DNA of 9,642 bases. Origin: Acidobacteriota bacterium. Its GTDB lineage: Bacteria > Acidobacteriota > Vicinamibacteria > Vicinamibacterales > 2-12-FULL-66-21. The notes beneath the pieces are model-generated. The model was not told where the DNA came from and did no database searches. It worked only from the letters and a program-made list of their open reading frames with translations. Positions 1-6,800 of the stretch are shown here, piece by piece. The translations under genes and the position numbers were made by a program. The number at the start of each line of letters is the position of its first letter. Position 1 is the first letter of the stretch. Location: NCBI GenBank assembly GCA_013694635.1, contig JACDCA010000257.1:1-9642 (forward strand), written 5' to 3'.

Positions 1-195
1 GCGCAGCATCGACGCGGCGCGCGCCTCGTTGAGAAGGCGGGCGCGGCTCTCGGGATCGGACTGGAGGGAGGGCGGGAGAAACTTCAGCGCGACCGGCCGG
101 CCGAGCCTGAGGTCATCAGCCCGGTACACCTCGCCCATCCCGCCGGCACCGATGCGGTCGGTGATCCGATAATGCTGAACGGTCGTCCCAATCAC
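1..195 (-). CDS. Serine/threonine protein kinase, N-terminal part (gene runs off the left edge)
   Basis: Translating the minus strand from GTG at 195 gives 65 residues with the start of a Hanks-type (PknB-like) kinase domain. The glycine-rich ATP loop IGAGGMGEVYRA is at about residues 15-26, and the VALKFL strand at 35-40 holds the ATP-contacting lysine K38. The catalytic loop, DFG motif and any membrane or sensor domain lie outside the window. The GTG is chosen because the protein then starts VIGTTVQHYRI, matching the usual short lead (MIGxxxxxYRI) of this family in Acidobacteria and Myxobacteria. Known role: phosphorylating proteins on Ser/Thr in signalling; the substrate here cannot be told. 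No clear Shine-Dalgarno precedes the GTG. A TATACT box lies 13 nt upstream, so a very short leader is possible. The gene is divergent from the debris to its right. Confidence 0.9.
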   Translation of the reverse strand, partial: MIGTTVQHYRITDRIGAGGMGEVYRADDLRLGRPVALKFLPPSLQSDPESRARLLNEARAASMLR

Positions 196-208
196 GTGCG
201 TCCGTTTG

Positions 209-216
209 AGTATAGT
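209..216. promoter_or_regulatory. Possible -10 element(s) for the kinase gene
   Basis: The sequence AGTATAGT reads TATACT on the minus strand (214 to 209), 13 nt before the kinase GTG, and TATAGT on the plus strand (211-216). Both resemble a sigma-70 -10 box in an otherwise GC-rich stretch. No good -35 box is visible at the right distance on either strand, so the call is weak. If the minus-strand box is used, the kinase mRNA would have a leader of only about 6 nt. Confidence 0.25.
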
Positions 217-221
217 AAGGT

Positions 222-371
222 TTGAGACGTCCCTTCTTGCTGCAAGGGTCCCACCTGCTCGCGCTGCTGTTCCTGTTCGGCGCGCCGGCTCTCGCTACGT
301 CCCAGGATGCGGACAGCATCAGCACCACGCAGAGCGCGCACCGGCGTCGTGCTGACGGTTTCTGCGCGTGA
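222..371 (+). other. Signal-peptide-like open frame, 49 codons, probably a decayed gene start
   Basis: This frame opens just after a TAA at 216-218 and encodes a short basic start (LRRPF), a leucine-rich hydrophobic stretch (HLLALLFLFGAPALA) and then a polar tail, ending at TGA 369-371. It looks like a Sec signal peptide with an ALA-type cleavage site. The only starts are TTG codons (222 or 237), neither with a well-spaced ribosome binding site, and only about 20 residues follow the signal. I do not recognise the protein. Its stop overlaps the GTG at 368 as GTGA. It may be the ruined N-terminus of a secreted protein, or chance. Confidence 0.2.
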
Positions 372-573
372 CTGAGCTGGCCCGCTCGTTGACGCGGCTG
401 CATGCGACGGCGATGGTTGCCGGCACGATCATCGGCTCGTCGATCTTCGTTCAGCCCTCGGAAATCGCAAGACATCCCGACACCCCTCTCTCGATCATGG
501 CGGCATGGAGCGCGTGCGGCGTGCTGACCCTGTTCGGCGCGCTCGTCTGCGCGGAGCTCGCGTCAGCCTTCCG
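368..573 (+). pseudogene. Amino acid permease (APC family) remnant, N-terminal fragment
   Basis: From the GTG at 368 the frame encodes about 68 residues typical of the start of an APC-superfamily amino acid/polyamine transporter. The first membrane helix carries the substrate-loop signature AGTIIGSSIFVQP (about residues 18-30). A second helix (about 43-67) ends CAELASAF, where this family normally continues PQAGG. Here the PQAG codons are present at 571-582 but one frame off, consistent with a single-base loss, and the homology then stops. A functional transporter needs about 12 helices, so this cannot work. The open frame continues to 898 in the same register, but after about 571 it is mostly out-of-frame amidohydrolase and antisense ABC permease sequence, so the 176-residue reading is not a real protein. 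Confidence 0.6.
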
Positions 574-576
574 CAG

Positions 577-744
577 GCCGGAGTGGACCACATCCTCGCC
601 GGCAGCGACTACCCGCACCGAGATCGGCAGCATCTCGCTGATGCTCGAAACTATTGAAAGCTGGATGTGGACGACGAGTCGAGGAGAAAGATTCTCGGGG
701 AGAACGCCGGGCGGTTACTTGGACTGTCCGCTAACCCTGTCTGA
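577..744 (+). pseudogene. Amidohydrolase (amidohydrolase_2 / ACMSD-like family) remnant, C-terminal fragment with two frameshifts
   Basis: Three pieces in two frames rebuild a typical C-terminus of a metal-dependent amidohydrolase. Frame 1 (about 583-618) gives GVDHILAGSDYPH, whose SDYPH contains the family's metal/catalytic aspartate. Frame 2 (623-661) gives IGSISLMLETIES. Frame 1 again (661-741) gives LDVDDESRRKILGENAGRLL followed by GLSANPV and TGA at 742-744. One extra base near 619-622 and one missing base near 660 explain the shifts. Everything before the SDYPH region is missing and is replaced by the permease fragment. The end overlaps the last 14 bases of the ABC permease gene on the other strand. 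The family assignment is from motif memory; the frames and shifts are read directly. Confidence 0.65.
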
Positions 745-2017
745 CCCACCGGATCATCTCGGAGATCGACGCGGATTTGCCCTGCATCAGGAGCCCGGTC
801 CGGAAGATCCGGCCGGCTGCCCAGACCGCCGCCACCGAGGTGAGGACCATGAGCGTCACCGAAAGCAGCACCTGCCAGAGGGGAGGGCCCGGCTGTAGAG
901 CGATCCGGAGAAGCATGAGAAACGGAGCCGCGGTCGGCAGGAGCGACAGGACCAGCGCAACGGTCCCCTCCGGCGCCCGCAGAACGGCGCCCCATGTGAA
1001 AACCGGCACCATCATGAACAACATGACGGGGGTCATCATGTTCTGCGAGTCTTTGAGATCGTTGCAGGCCGCGCCGATCGCGATGAACATCGATCCGAAG
1101 ATCAGCACCGCCATGACGAGAAAGAGAAGGAACCACGCCGCCATCACCGGCGTCACCGCCCGGGCATAGCCGTAGTAATACGCCATCCCCAGGCTGCCCG
1201 CCAGATAGATCGCGGCGAGCAGCATGGAGACGGCGACACCGCCGAGCAGCTTGCCCATCATCAGCTCGAATGGCGCAACCGAGCCGACCAGCACTTCGCT
1301 GATCCGGTTCATCTTTTCCTCGATCACGCTGTTCAACAGCTGCGGCGCGCTGGCCGTGATGACGATGAACATCAGCACCATCATGGCGGCGGGGACCCCA
1401 ACGGCCCGGAACTCGTCCACTTCTTCGCCGGCTCGAACGGCGCCACTGTCGTCACGCTCGAAAAGACCGACGCTGCCGAGGGCCGCAGGTTTCGTCAGGC
1501 GCGCCACGAGCGCGGGATCCACCGCCGCCGCGCGAAACCGCTCCGACAGCACCGCCTGGTTGACGGTAACCTGCACCCAGTCAGGGAGCGCCTGGTACGT
1601 CGGGTGGTCCGAGTAGTAGCGGATCTCGCTGCTTGAGTCCGGGTCCACGATCTCAGGCGGGATCTCGACGAACGCGAAGATTTCCTTTCGCCGCACGCGG
1701 TCGGAGAGTTCGAGCCGCAGGTCGTCATTCGACCTGCCGACGGGCGATACCGCTACCGGCTCGAATCGGGCGAGTCCGTCGGTTGCGGCCGTTTGATTCC
1801 TCACCTCCGCTACCGCTTCGAGCACCCGCCCGACGAGCCCACTGCGGTCGACGTAGGCGAACCGCCGTTGGTTCGTATCGGTGGCGTCCCTGGTCATCCG
1901 CATAATGAACACGGACGCGCCCATGATCACCGGCATCAGAATCAAGGTGACGATGAATGCCTTACTCCGCACCAGCGTGGCGAACTCCGACTGGGCGACG
2001 ATCAGAATTTTCGTCAT
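731..2017 (-). CDS. ABC-2 type transporter permease, NatB-like
   Basis: This encodes a 428-residue membrane protein. One helix lies at about 20-38. A roughly 165-residue domain, presumably outside the cytoplasm, follows, then a C-terminal bundle of about six helices (205-225, 258-280, 291-315, 328-347, 351-372, 381-402). The segment NSVIEEKMNRISEVLVGSV at 229-247 is characteristic of NatB-type (COG1668-like) permeases. The partner ATPase lies directly upstream. The ATG at 2017 is chosen because it overlaps the ATPase stop as ATGA (2014-2017), which is standard translational coupling, and because AGGAG of a tandem repeat lies 4 nt upstream. The longer open frame running up to 2356 is antisense-like read-through of the ATPase gene. 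Known members export Na+ or unidentified compounds; the substrate here is unknown. The 3' end converges on the amidohydrolase remnant. Confidence 0.9.
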   Translation of the reverse strand: MTKILIVAQSEFATLVRSKAFIVTLILMPVIMGASVFIMRMTRDATDTNQRRFAYVDRSGLVGRVLEAVAEVRNQTAATDGLARFEPVAVSPVGRSNDDLRLELSDRVRRKEIFAFVEIPPEIVDPDSSSEIRYYSDHPTYQALPDWVQVTVNQAVLSERFRAAAVDPALVARLTKPAALGSVGLFERDDSGAVRAGEEVDEFRAVGVPAAMMVLMFIVITASAPQLLNSVIEEKMNRISEVLVGSVAPFELMMGKLLGGVAVSMLLAAIYLAGSLGMAYYYGYARAVTPVMAAWFLLFLVMAVLIFGSMFIAIGAACNDLKDSQNMMTPVMLFMMVPVFTWGAVLRAPEGTVALVLSLLPTAAPFLMLLRIALQPGPPLWQVLLSVTLMVLTSVAAVWAAGRIFRTGLLMQGKSASISEMIRWVRQG

Positions 2018-2949
2018 GCCGCTCCTGTCTCCTGTCTCCTGTCCGCTTGCTCCTGTTCCTGAGGTCTTGCGATCCGGACGAAGATGTCCTGCAGCGATGG
2101 GCGGGTGACCTCGAACCGGTAGACGTCGGAACGCGCCGAGAGGTGCTTCAGGAATGCCTGCGGATCTCCCTTGAGCCGGACTTCCTGCAGCTGACCGAAA
2201 TCGTTGACCGAGTCCACCTCGGGAATCCCGCTGAGAACACCTGCGCCGCCCGCGGTCCGCACCCGCACAGTATCGGCGCCGTACTCCTCCTGGATCTGGT
2301 TCAGCGACCCGTCGAGCACCTTCCGGCCGCGGAAGATCATGAAAATGCGATCGCACATCTTTTCGGCGGTGCCCATGTCGTGCGTGCTGAAGACGACGGT
2401 CGCGCCGCGGCTCCGCATCTCGAGCACGGCGTCCTTGAGCACCTGCGCGTTGACCGGATCAAGCCCCGAGAACGGCTCGTCCAGGATGAGCAGCGAGGGC
2501 TTCGAGATGACCGCGGCGATGAACTGGACCTTCTGCGCCATGCCCTTCGACAACGTTTCGATCTGCCGATCGAGAACGCCCGGGAGGTCCATGCGTGGCA
2601 TCCATTCAGCGATGGCGGCGTCCACTTCCGCGAGCGATCGCCCCTTCAGGCGGCCGTAGTAGCGTAGCAGCCTGCGCACCGTCATTTTCTTGTAGAGGCC
2701 GCGCTCTTCCGGCAGATAGCTCACCTGGTCACGAGCCGCTCCGGTGTCGCGCGAGCCAAGCACCTCGATCGTCCCCTCGTCGGGCAGCAGGATGTGCATG
2801 ATCATCCTGAGCGTGGTGGTCTTGCCCGACCCATTCGGTCCAATGAACCCGTAAATCGAGCCGGACGGGACCGACAGCGACAACGTGTCGACCGCCGCGA
2901 TTCCGCCGAAACGTTTGGTCACCTCGTCGAGGACGATCGCATCTGTCAT
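2014..2949 (-). CDS. ABC transporter ATP-binding protein, NatA-like
   Basis: This encodes a 311-residue ATPase that powers the NatB-like permease downstream. Visible motifs are Walker A GPNGSGKTT at 37-45, the YLPEERGLY element in the Q-loop region at 78-86 (typical of this subfamily), a degenerate signature LSKGMAQKV at 133-141, Walker B LLILDEP at 153-159 and the switch histidine H190 in STHDM. Residues from about 215 form the accessory C-terminal domain seen in this subfamily. ATG 2949 is preferred over an in-frame TTG at 2958 (three residues longer), because the protein then starts MTDAIVLDEVTKRFGG as expected. Neither start has a strong ribosome binding site. The last residues (DRRQETGAA) are encoded by three tandem heptamers and look like an acquired tail. 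The gene is divergent from the ACIII operon and may share its control region. Confidence 0.93.
   Translation of the reverse strand: MTDAIVLDEVTKRFGGIAAVDTLSLSVPSGSIYGFIGPNGSGKTTTLRMIMHILLPDEGTIEVLGSRDTGAARDQVSYLPEERGLYKKMTVRRLLRYYGRLKGRSLAEVDAAIAEWMPRMDLPGVLDRQIETLSKGMAQKVQFIAAVISKPSLLILDEPFSGLDPVNAQVLKDAVLEMRSRGATVVFSTHDMGTAEKMCDRIFMIFRGRKVLDGSLNQIQEEYGADTVRVRTAGGAGVLSGIPEVDSVNDFGQLQEVRLKGDPQAFLKHLSARSDVYRFEVTRPSLQDIFVRIARPQEQEQADRRQETGAA
2022..2042. repeat. Tandem heptamer repeat, CTCCTGT x3
   Basis: Three exact head-to-tail copies of CTCCTGT (ACAGGAG on the minus strand) lie inside the 3' end of the ABC ATPase gene and directly before the permease start. Read on the minus strand, each copy contains AGGAG, and the last one sits 4 nt before the permease ATG, so the repeat probably serves as its Shine-Dalgarno sequence. 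The unit is not a multiple of 3, so gain or loss of a copy would change the ATPase reading frame and stop. The same heptamer occurs at 9151-9164. Confidence 0.85.
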
Positions 2950-2997
2950 GTGTCGCAATTCTCGTCATTTGCGCCGGATTCGCAACCGGTCCCGCTG

Positions 2998-3029
2998 TTG
3001 ACACCTTGTGAAATCTTTCACACTATTAG
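2998..3029 (+). promoter_or_regulatory. Probable promoter region of the ACIII operon
   Basis: A perfect TTGACA -35 hexamer is at 2998-3003. The -10 is uncertain. TATTAG at 3024-3029 would need a long 20-bp spacer, while better-spaced hexamers (CACTAT, 3021-3026) match poorly. Such a weak core promoter is consistent with control by a protein bound to the palindrome lying between the two boxes. The leader to the actA ATG at 3066 would be about 30 nt. No equally clear promoter is seen for the divergent ABC genes. Confidence 0.4.
3006..3023. promoter_or_regulatory. Palindromic operator, Rex-like (alternatively CRP/FNR family)
   Basis: TTGTGAAATCTTTCACAC contains a perfect 16-bp inverted repeat: TGTGAAA and TTTCACA around a TC centre (3007-3022). 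It matches the redox repressor Rex consensus TTGTGAA-N4-TTCACAA in all but the last base. It also exactly fits the CRP-type core TGTGA-N6-TCACA. It lies just downstream of TTGACA, 43 bp before actA, in the region shared with the divergent ABC genes. A site between -35 and -10 fits repression. Rex senses NADH/NAD+ and commonly controls respiratory genes, which suits a quinol oxidoreductase operon. The match is seen; the identity of the regulator is inference. Confidence 0.65.
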
Positions 3030-3065
3030 AGTTCAGGGTTCTGAGACGGTCGCCACCGAGGCACG

Positions 3066-3725
3066 ATGAGCCAGCTCTTTAACCGCCAGACAAACGTCTA
3101 CTCGCGACTCAGCATTCTGGCGGTCATCGCGTTTCTCCTGACGCTCGGCGGCATCGTCGGCCTCCTCAATCTTTCCGGCTACAACACCGGGCAGAACGAT
3201 TACATCGAGCAGCCCGTCCAGTTCAGCCACGCGCATCATGTCGGCGGAATGGGCATCGACTGCAGGTATTGCCATACGTCGGTTGAGGAATCGTCGTTTG
3301 CGAACATTCCGCCGACCAAGACCTGCATGAACTGTCACTCGCAGATTTGGACCGGAGCGCCGGTTCTCGAGCCGGTTCGCGCCAGTTTTCGCGAAAACAA
3401 GCCGCTGCACTGGACGCGCGTCCATGATCTGCCAGATTTCGTGTATTTCAACCACAGCATCCACGTGAAGCAGGGCGTCGGCTGCGCCACCTGTCACGGG
3501 CCGGTCGACAAGATGCCGCTGGTCTACCAGCAGGCGCCGCTGACGATGTCGTGGTGCCTGGATTGCCACCGCAATCCGGCCAAGTACATCCGCCCGCGGG
3601 ACCAGGTGTTCAACATGGCGTGGGAACGCCCGTCGAACGATCCTGACTTCGGCGCGCGGCTCGTTCGGGAACACAAGATCGGGAGCGTCGAGCAGCTGAC
3701 GAGCTGTTCGACATGTCACCGATGA
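3066..3725 (+). CDS. actA: Alternative complex III subunit ActA, membrane-anchored pentaheme cytochrome c
   Basis: This 219-residue protein has one N-terminal membrane anchor (about 16-36) and then a domain outside the cytoplasm with five CXXCH heme c sites: CRYCH 66-70, CMNCH 87-91, CATCH 140-144, CLDCH 164-168 and CSTCH 214-218. Five hemes and about 220 residues are the usual ActA format. Known role: part of the electron wire of ACIII, passing electrons from quinol oxidation through the heme and Fe-S chain. Spare histidines (for example H54, H57, H58, H130, H133) could be the sixth ligands. ATG 3066 has a GAGG at 3058-3061 only 4 nt upstream, acceptable but short. It is the first gene of the operon, directly behind the Rex/CRP-like palindrome. 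The following gene is actB after a 105-bp gap containing repeats. Confidence 0.95.
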   Translation: MSQLFNRQTNVYSRLSILAVIAFLLTLGGIVGLLNLSGYNTGQNDYIEQPVQFSHAHHVGGMGIDCRYCHTSVEESSFANIPPTKTCMNCHSQIWTGAPVLEPVRASFRENKPLHWTRVHDLPDFVYFNHSIHVKQGVGCATCHGPVDKMPLVYQQAPLTMSWCLDCHRNPAKYIRPRDQVFNMAWERPSNDPDFGARLVREHKIGSVEQLTSCSTCHR

Positions 3726-3733
3726 TGACTGAG

Positions 3734-3822
3734 AGCTCCCAGTTGCCAGCTGCCAGCCAGGCAGCGGCAGAGTGAATCGAATCATGCATTTGCTGGAAGC
3801 TGGTAGCTCGAAGCTGGAAGCT
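3734..3822. repeat. Imperfect inverted repeat with internal direct repeats between actA and actB
   Basis: Nearly the whole 105-bp gap is built from AGCT/CCAGC-type units. The arm 3734-3757 pairs with 3792-3815 at 19 of 24 positions and would fold into a long hairpin with a loop of about 34 nt. GCTGGAAGCT occurs twice in direct orientation (3792-3801 and 3813-3822). The second copy includes GGAAG (3816-3820), the best ribosome binding site candidate for actB, 10 nt before its ATG. There is no U-run after the arms, so it does not look like a rho-independent terminator; it may slow the polymerase or protect the mRNA end. Confidence 0.6.
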
Positions 3823-3830
3823 TTAAACGA

Positions 3831-6800
3831 ATGGATCTGACCGCCATCCGCTCCCGTATGGCCGGCACCGAAGGCCGGCTGTACTGGCGCAGCCTCGGAG
3901 AGCTGGCCGATACGCCGGCGTTCCGCGAGTATCTTCATCGCGAATTTCCCGAGCAGGCGTCCGAGTGGAACGACCCGAAAGGTCGGCGCGACTTCCTGAA
4001 ACTGATGGGGGCGTCGCTGGCGCTCGCGGGGGTCGGCGCGTGCACCAAGCAGCCGACCGAAGCCATCATCCCGTACGTCCGGCAGCCTGAAGACATCGTC
4101 CCCGGCCGTCCGCTGTTCTTTGCGAGCGCGATCGTTCACCGCGGCTACGCCCACCCCGTCCTCGTTGAGAGCCACATGGGGCGTCCGACGAAGATCGAGG
4201 GAAATCCGGACCATCCGGCGAGCCTCGGAGCGGCCGACAGCTTCACGCAGGCCGCGCTGCTCGATCTGTACGATCCCGACCGGGCGAAGACCGTGACCTA
4301 CCGGGGAGAGGTCCGGTCGTGGAGCAACTTCCTGACCGGCGCGCAGGGGGCGCTCACCTCCCAGAAGTCACGCCAGGGCGCGGGACTGCGCTTTCTGACA
4401 GGACCGATCACGTCCCCCTCGCTGGCGGAGCTGATGGCCACGATCCTGCGCGACTATCCGCAGGCGAAGTGGCACCAGTTCGACCCGGCTGCGATGCACG
4501 GCGCGCCGTGGTCCGGCGCCAGCGAATACGCGACGATCCAGCATCCGGTCTATCACTTCGACAAGGCGGATGTCATCGTCTCGCTCGACGCGGACTTCAT
4601 CGGAGGCGGGCCGGGTAATGTCCGCTATCAGCGCGACTTCGCCGACCGGCGCCGCATCACCGACGATCGAAAGGAGATGAACCGTCTCTACACGATCGAG
4701 AGCACGCCGACGCTCACGGGAGCCAAGGCGGATCATCGTCTGCCGGTGAAGGCATCCGAGGTTGAAAACATTGCGCGCGAGCTTTCCCTGGCGCTCGGTA
4801 GTGGCGTCGCTGGGCAGTTTCCTCCGGCAATCGCACCGGCGCCGCCCACAGCTTCAGCGCAGGCAAGCGTTCCTCAGCCGGGGTCGCCGGAGATCGCGAA
4901 GTGGCTGGCCGCGATTGTGAAGGATTTGAACGCGCATCGCGGCCGTTCGTTGATCGTCCCCGGCGATTACCAGCCTGCGGCCGTTCACCAGCTCGCGCGG
5001 ATCATGAATGCGGCATTGGGAAACACTGGCGCGACCGTCACCTATGCGGCGCCCGTCGAGGCGATGCCCGTGGACCGACATGCGTCGCTCGCTGAGCTCG
5101 CGTCGGCCATGGACGCCGGCCAGGTGGAAGTGCTCATCATCGTCGGCGGCAATCCGGTGTTCGCCGCACCCGCCGATCTCAAGTTCGGCGAGCGGCTGCA
5201 GAAGGTCGGGCTGGTCGCGTACTGGGGGACGCACGTGGACGAGACGGCCCATGTCTCGCACTGGAACCTGCCGGCGGCGCATCCGCTCGAGAGCTGGGGG
5301 GACGCGCGCGCCTACGACGGCACAGTGACCCTGATGCAGCCGCTCGTGGCGCCGCTTTACGAAGGACGGTCACCGCACGAGCTCCTCGCCTTGTTCTCCC
5401 CCCAGGGGGACCGGCGCGGGATGCAGATCGTGAAGGATTACTGGACGCGCGCGTTCGCCGGGGCCGGCGGGTGGACCATGCGTGACGGGGATGGCCAGGC
5501 CTTCAAGGACGCTGACACATTCTGGCGGCGTGTCGTCCACGACGGCTTCATCGCCGGCAGCGCCGTCACCGCCGGAGGCCCCGGGACGTCGTTCACCCCC
5601 GCACCGGCCGTCGCACCGCCGAAACCGGCGCCCGGAACGCCCGGGGTAGCGGGGGCCGCTAGACCGGCAACAGGTGGAGGTGCGCCCTCGACAACGGTTC
5701 CCGCACCCTCCGCACCGAGCGCACCCCCCGCACCGACAAGTGCGGTCGCACCCTCAGCGCCCTCCGCACCCACAAGTGCAGTCGCACCCGCCGCACCCCC
5801 GCCGGCGCCAGCGCCTGCCGCACCCTCGTCCGGCGGTTTGGAAATCATCTTCCGTCCCGATCCGACGATCTGGGACGGCAGCTTCGCGAACAACGGCTGG
5901 CTGCAGGAGTTGCCCAAGCCCTTGACGAAGCTGACGTGGGACACGTCGGCGTGGATCAGCCCGCGCCTTGCGGCCAGTCGCGAGCTCCACAACGGCGACG
6001 TCATCGAGCTGCGGTACCGCGGCAACACGGCAAAGATGCCGGTGTTCATCGTGCCGGGGCACCCGCAGGAGTCGGTGACCGTGTTTTTCGGCTACGGCCG
6101 CCGGATGGCCGGCCGCGTCGGCAATGCGATCGCCGAGGCGCAGCAGTTCAACGCATACCTGCTCCGGACGTCCGACGCACCGTGGTTCGGCCACGGTCTC
6201 GAAATCTCGAAGACCGGTGACAGCTATCCGTTGGCGACCACCCAGGAACACCACGCGATGGAAGGGCGCGCCCCCGTGCGCGTCGCGACGCTCGAGGAGT
6301 ACAAGCACGATCCCGCCGTGATCGCGCACCAGGGGCACACACCGCCGAAGACGCTGACCATGTATCCGGAGCACGCGTACGACGGCTACAAGTGGGGCAT
6401 GGCGATCGACCTCACGTCCTGCACGGGCTGCGGCGCGTGCACGATTGCATGTGTGGCGGAGAACAACATCCCCGTGGTCGGCAAGGAGCAGGTGGCGCGC
6501 GGGCGCGAGATGCACTGGATCCGCGTCGACCATTACTTCGAAGGCAGCCCCGACAATCCCCAGTCGTACCACCAGCCGATCCCCTGCATGCAGTGTGAGA
6601 ACGCGCCATGCGAGGTCGTTTGCCCGGTGGCCGCCACGTCGCACAGCTCCGAGGGGCTGAACGACATGACCTACAACCGGTGCGTCGGCACGCGGTATTG
6701 CTCCAACAACTGCCCGTACAAGGTGCGGCGGTTCAACTTCCTCCTCTATTCAGATTGGTACACGGAGTCGCTGCACCCGATGCGCAACCCCGACGTCACG

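Noticed and set aside
574..898. Reading the permease frame through to 898 as one 176-residue protein
   Set aside because: After about base 571 the frame is out-of-register amidohydrolase remnant and then antisense of the ABC permease; residues there match no family.
2018..2356. N-terminal extension of the ABC permease frame to 541 residues
   Set aside because: The extra 113 residues overlap the ATPase coding region in another frame and look like shadow sequence. The ATG at 2017 with the ATGA overlap gives the normal family N-terminus.
3734..3815. Rho-independent terminator or attenuator between actA and actB
   Set aside because: The arms are imperfect, the loop is long and no T-run follows; operon logic also requires read-through into actB.
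3033..4214. 393-codon minus-strand frame spanning actA, the gap and the start of actB
   Set aside because: It runs antisense to five CXXCH motifs and a Tat signal, crosses an intergenic repeat, and shows no domain.
5438..6049. 203-codon minus-strand frame rich in Gly and Ala opposite the ActB linker
   Set aside because: Its composition is simply the complement of the Ala/Pro-coding repeat in actB.
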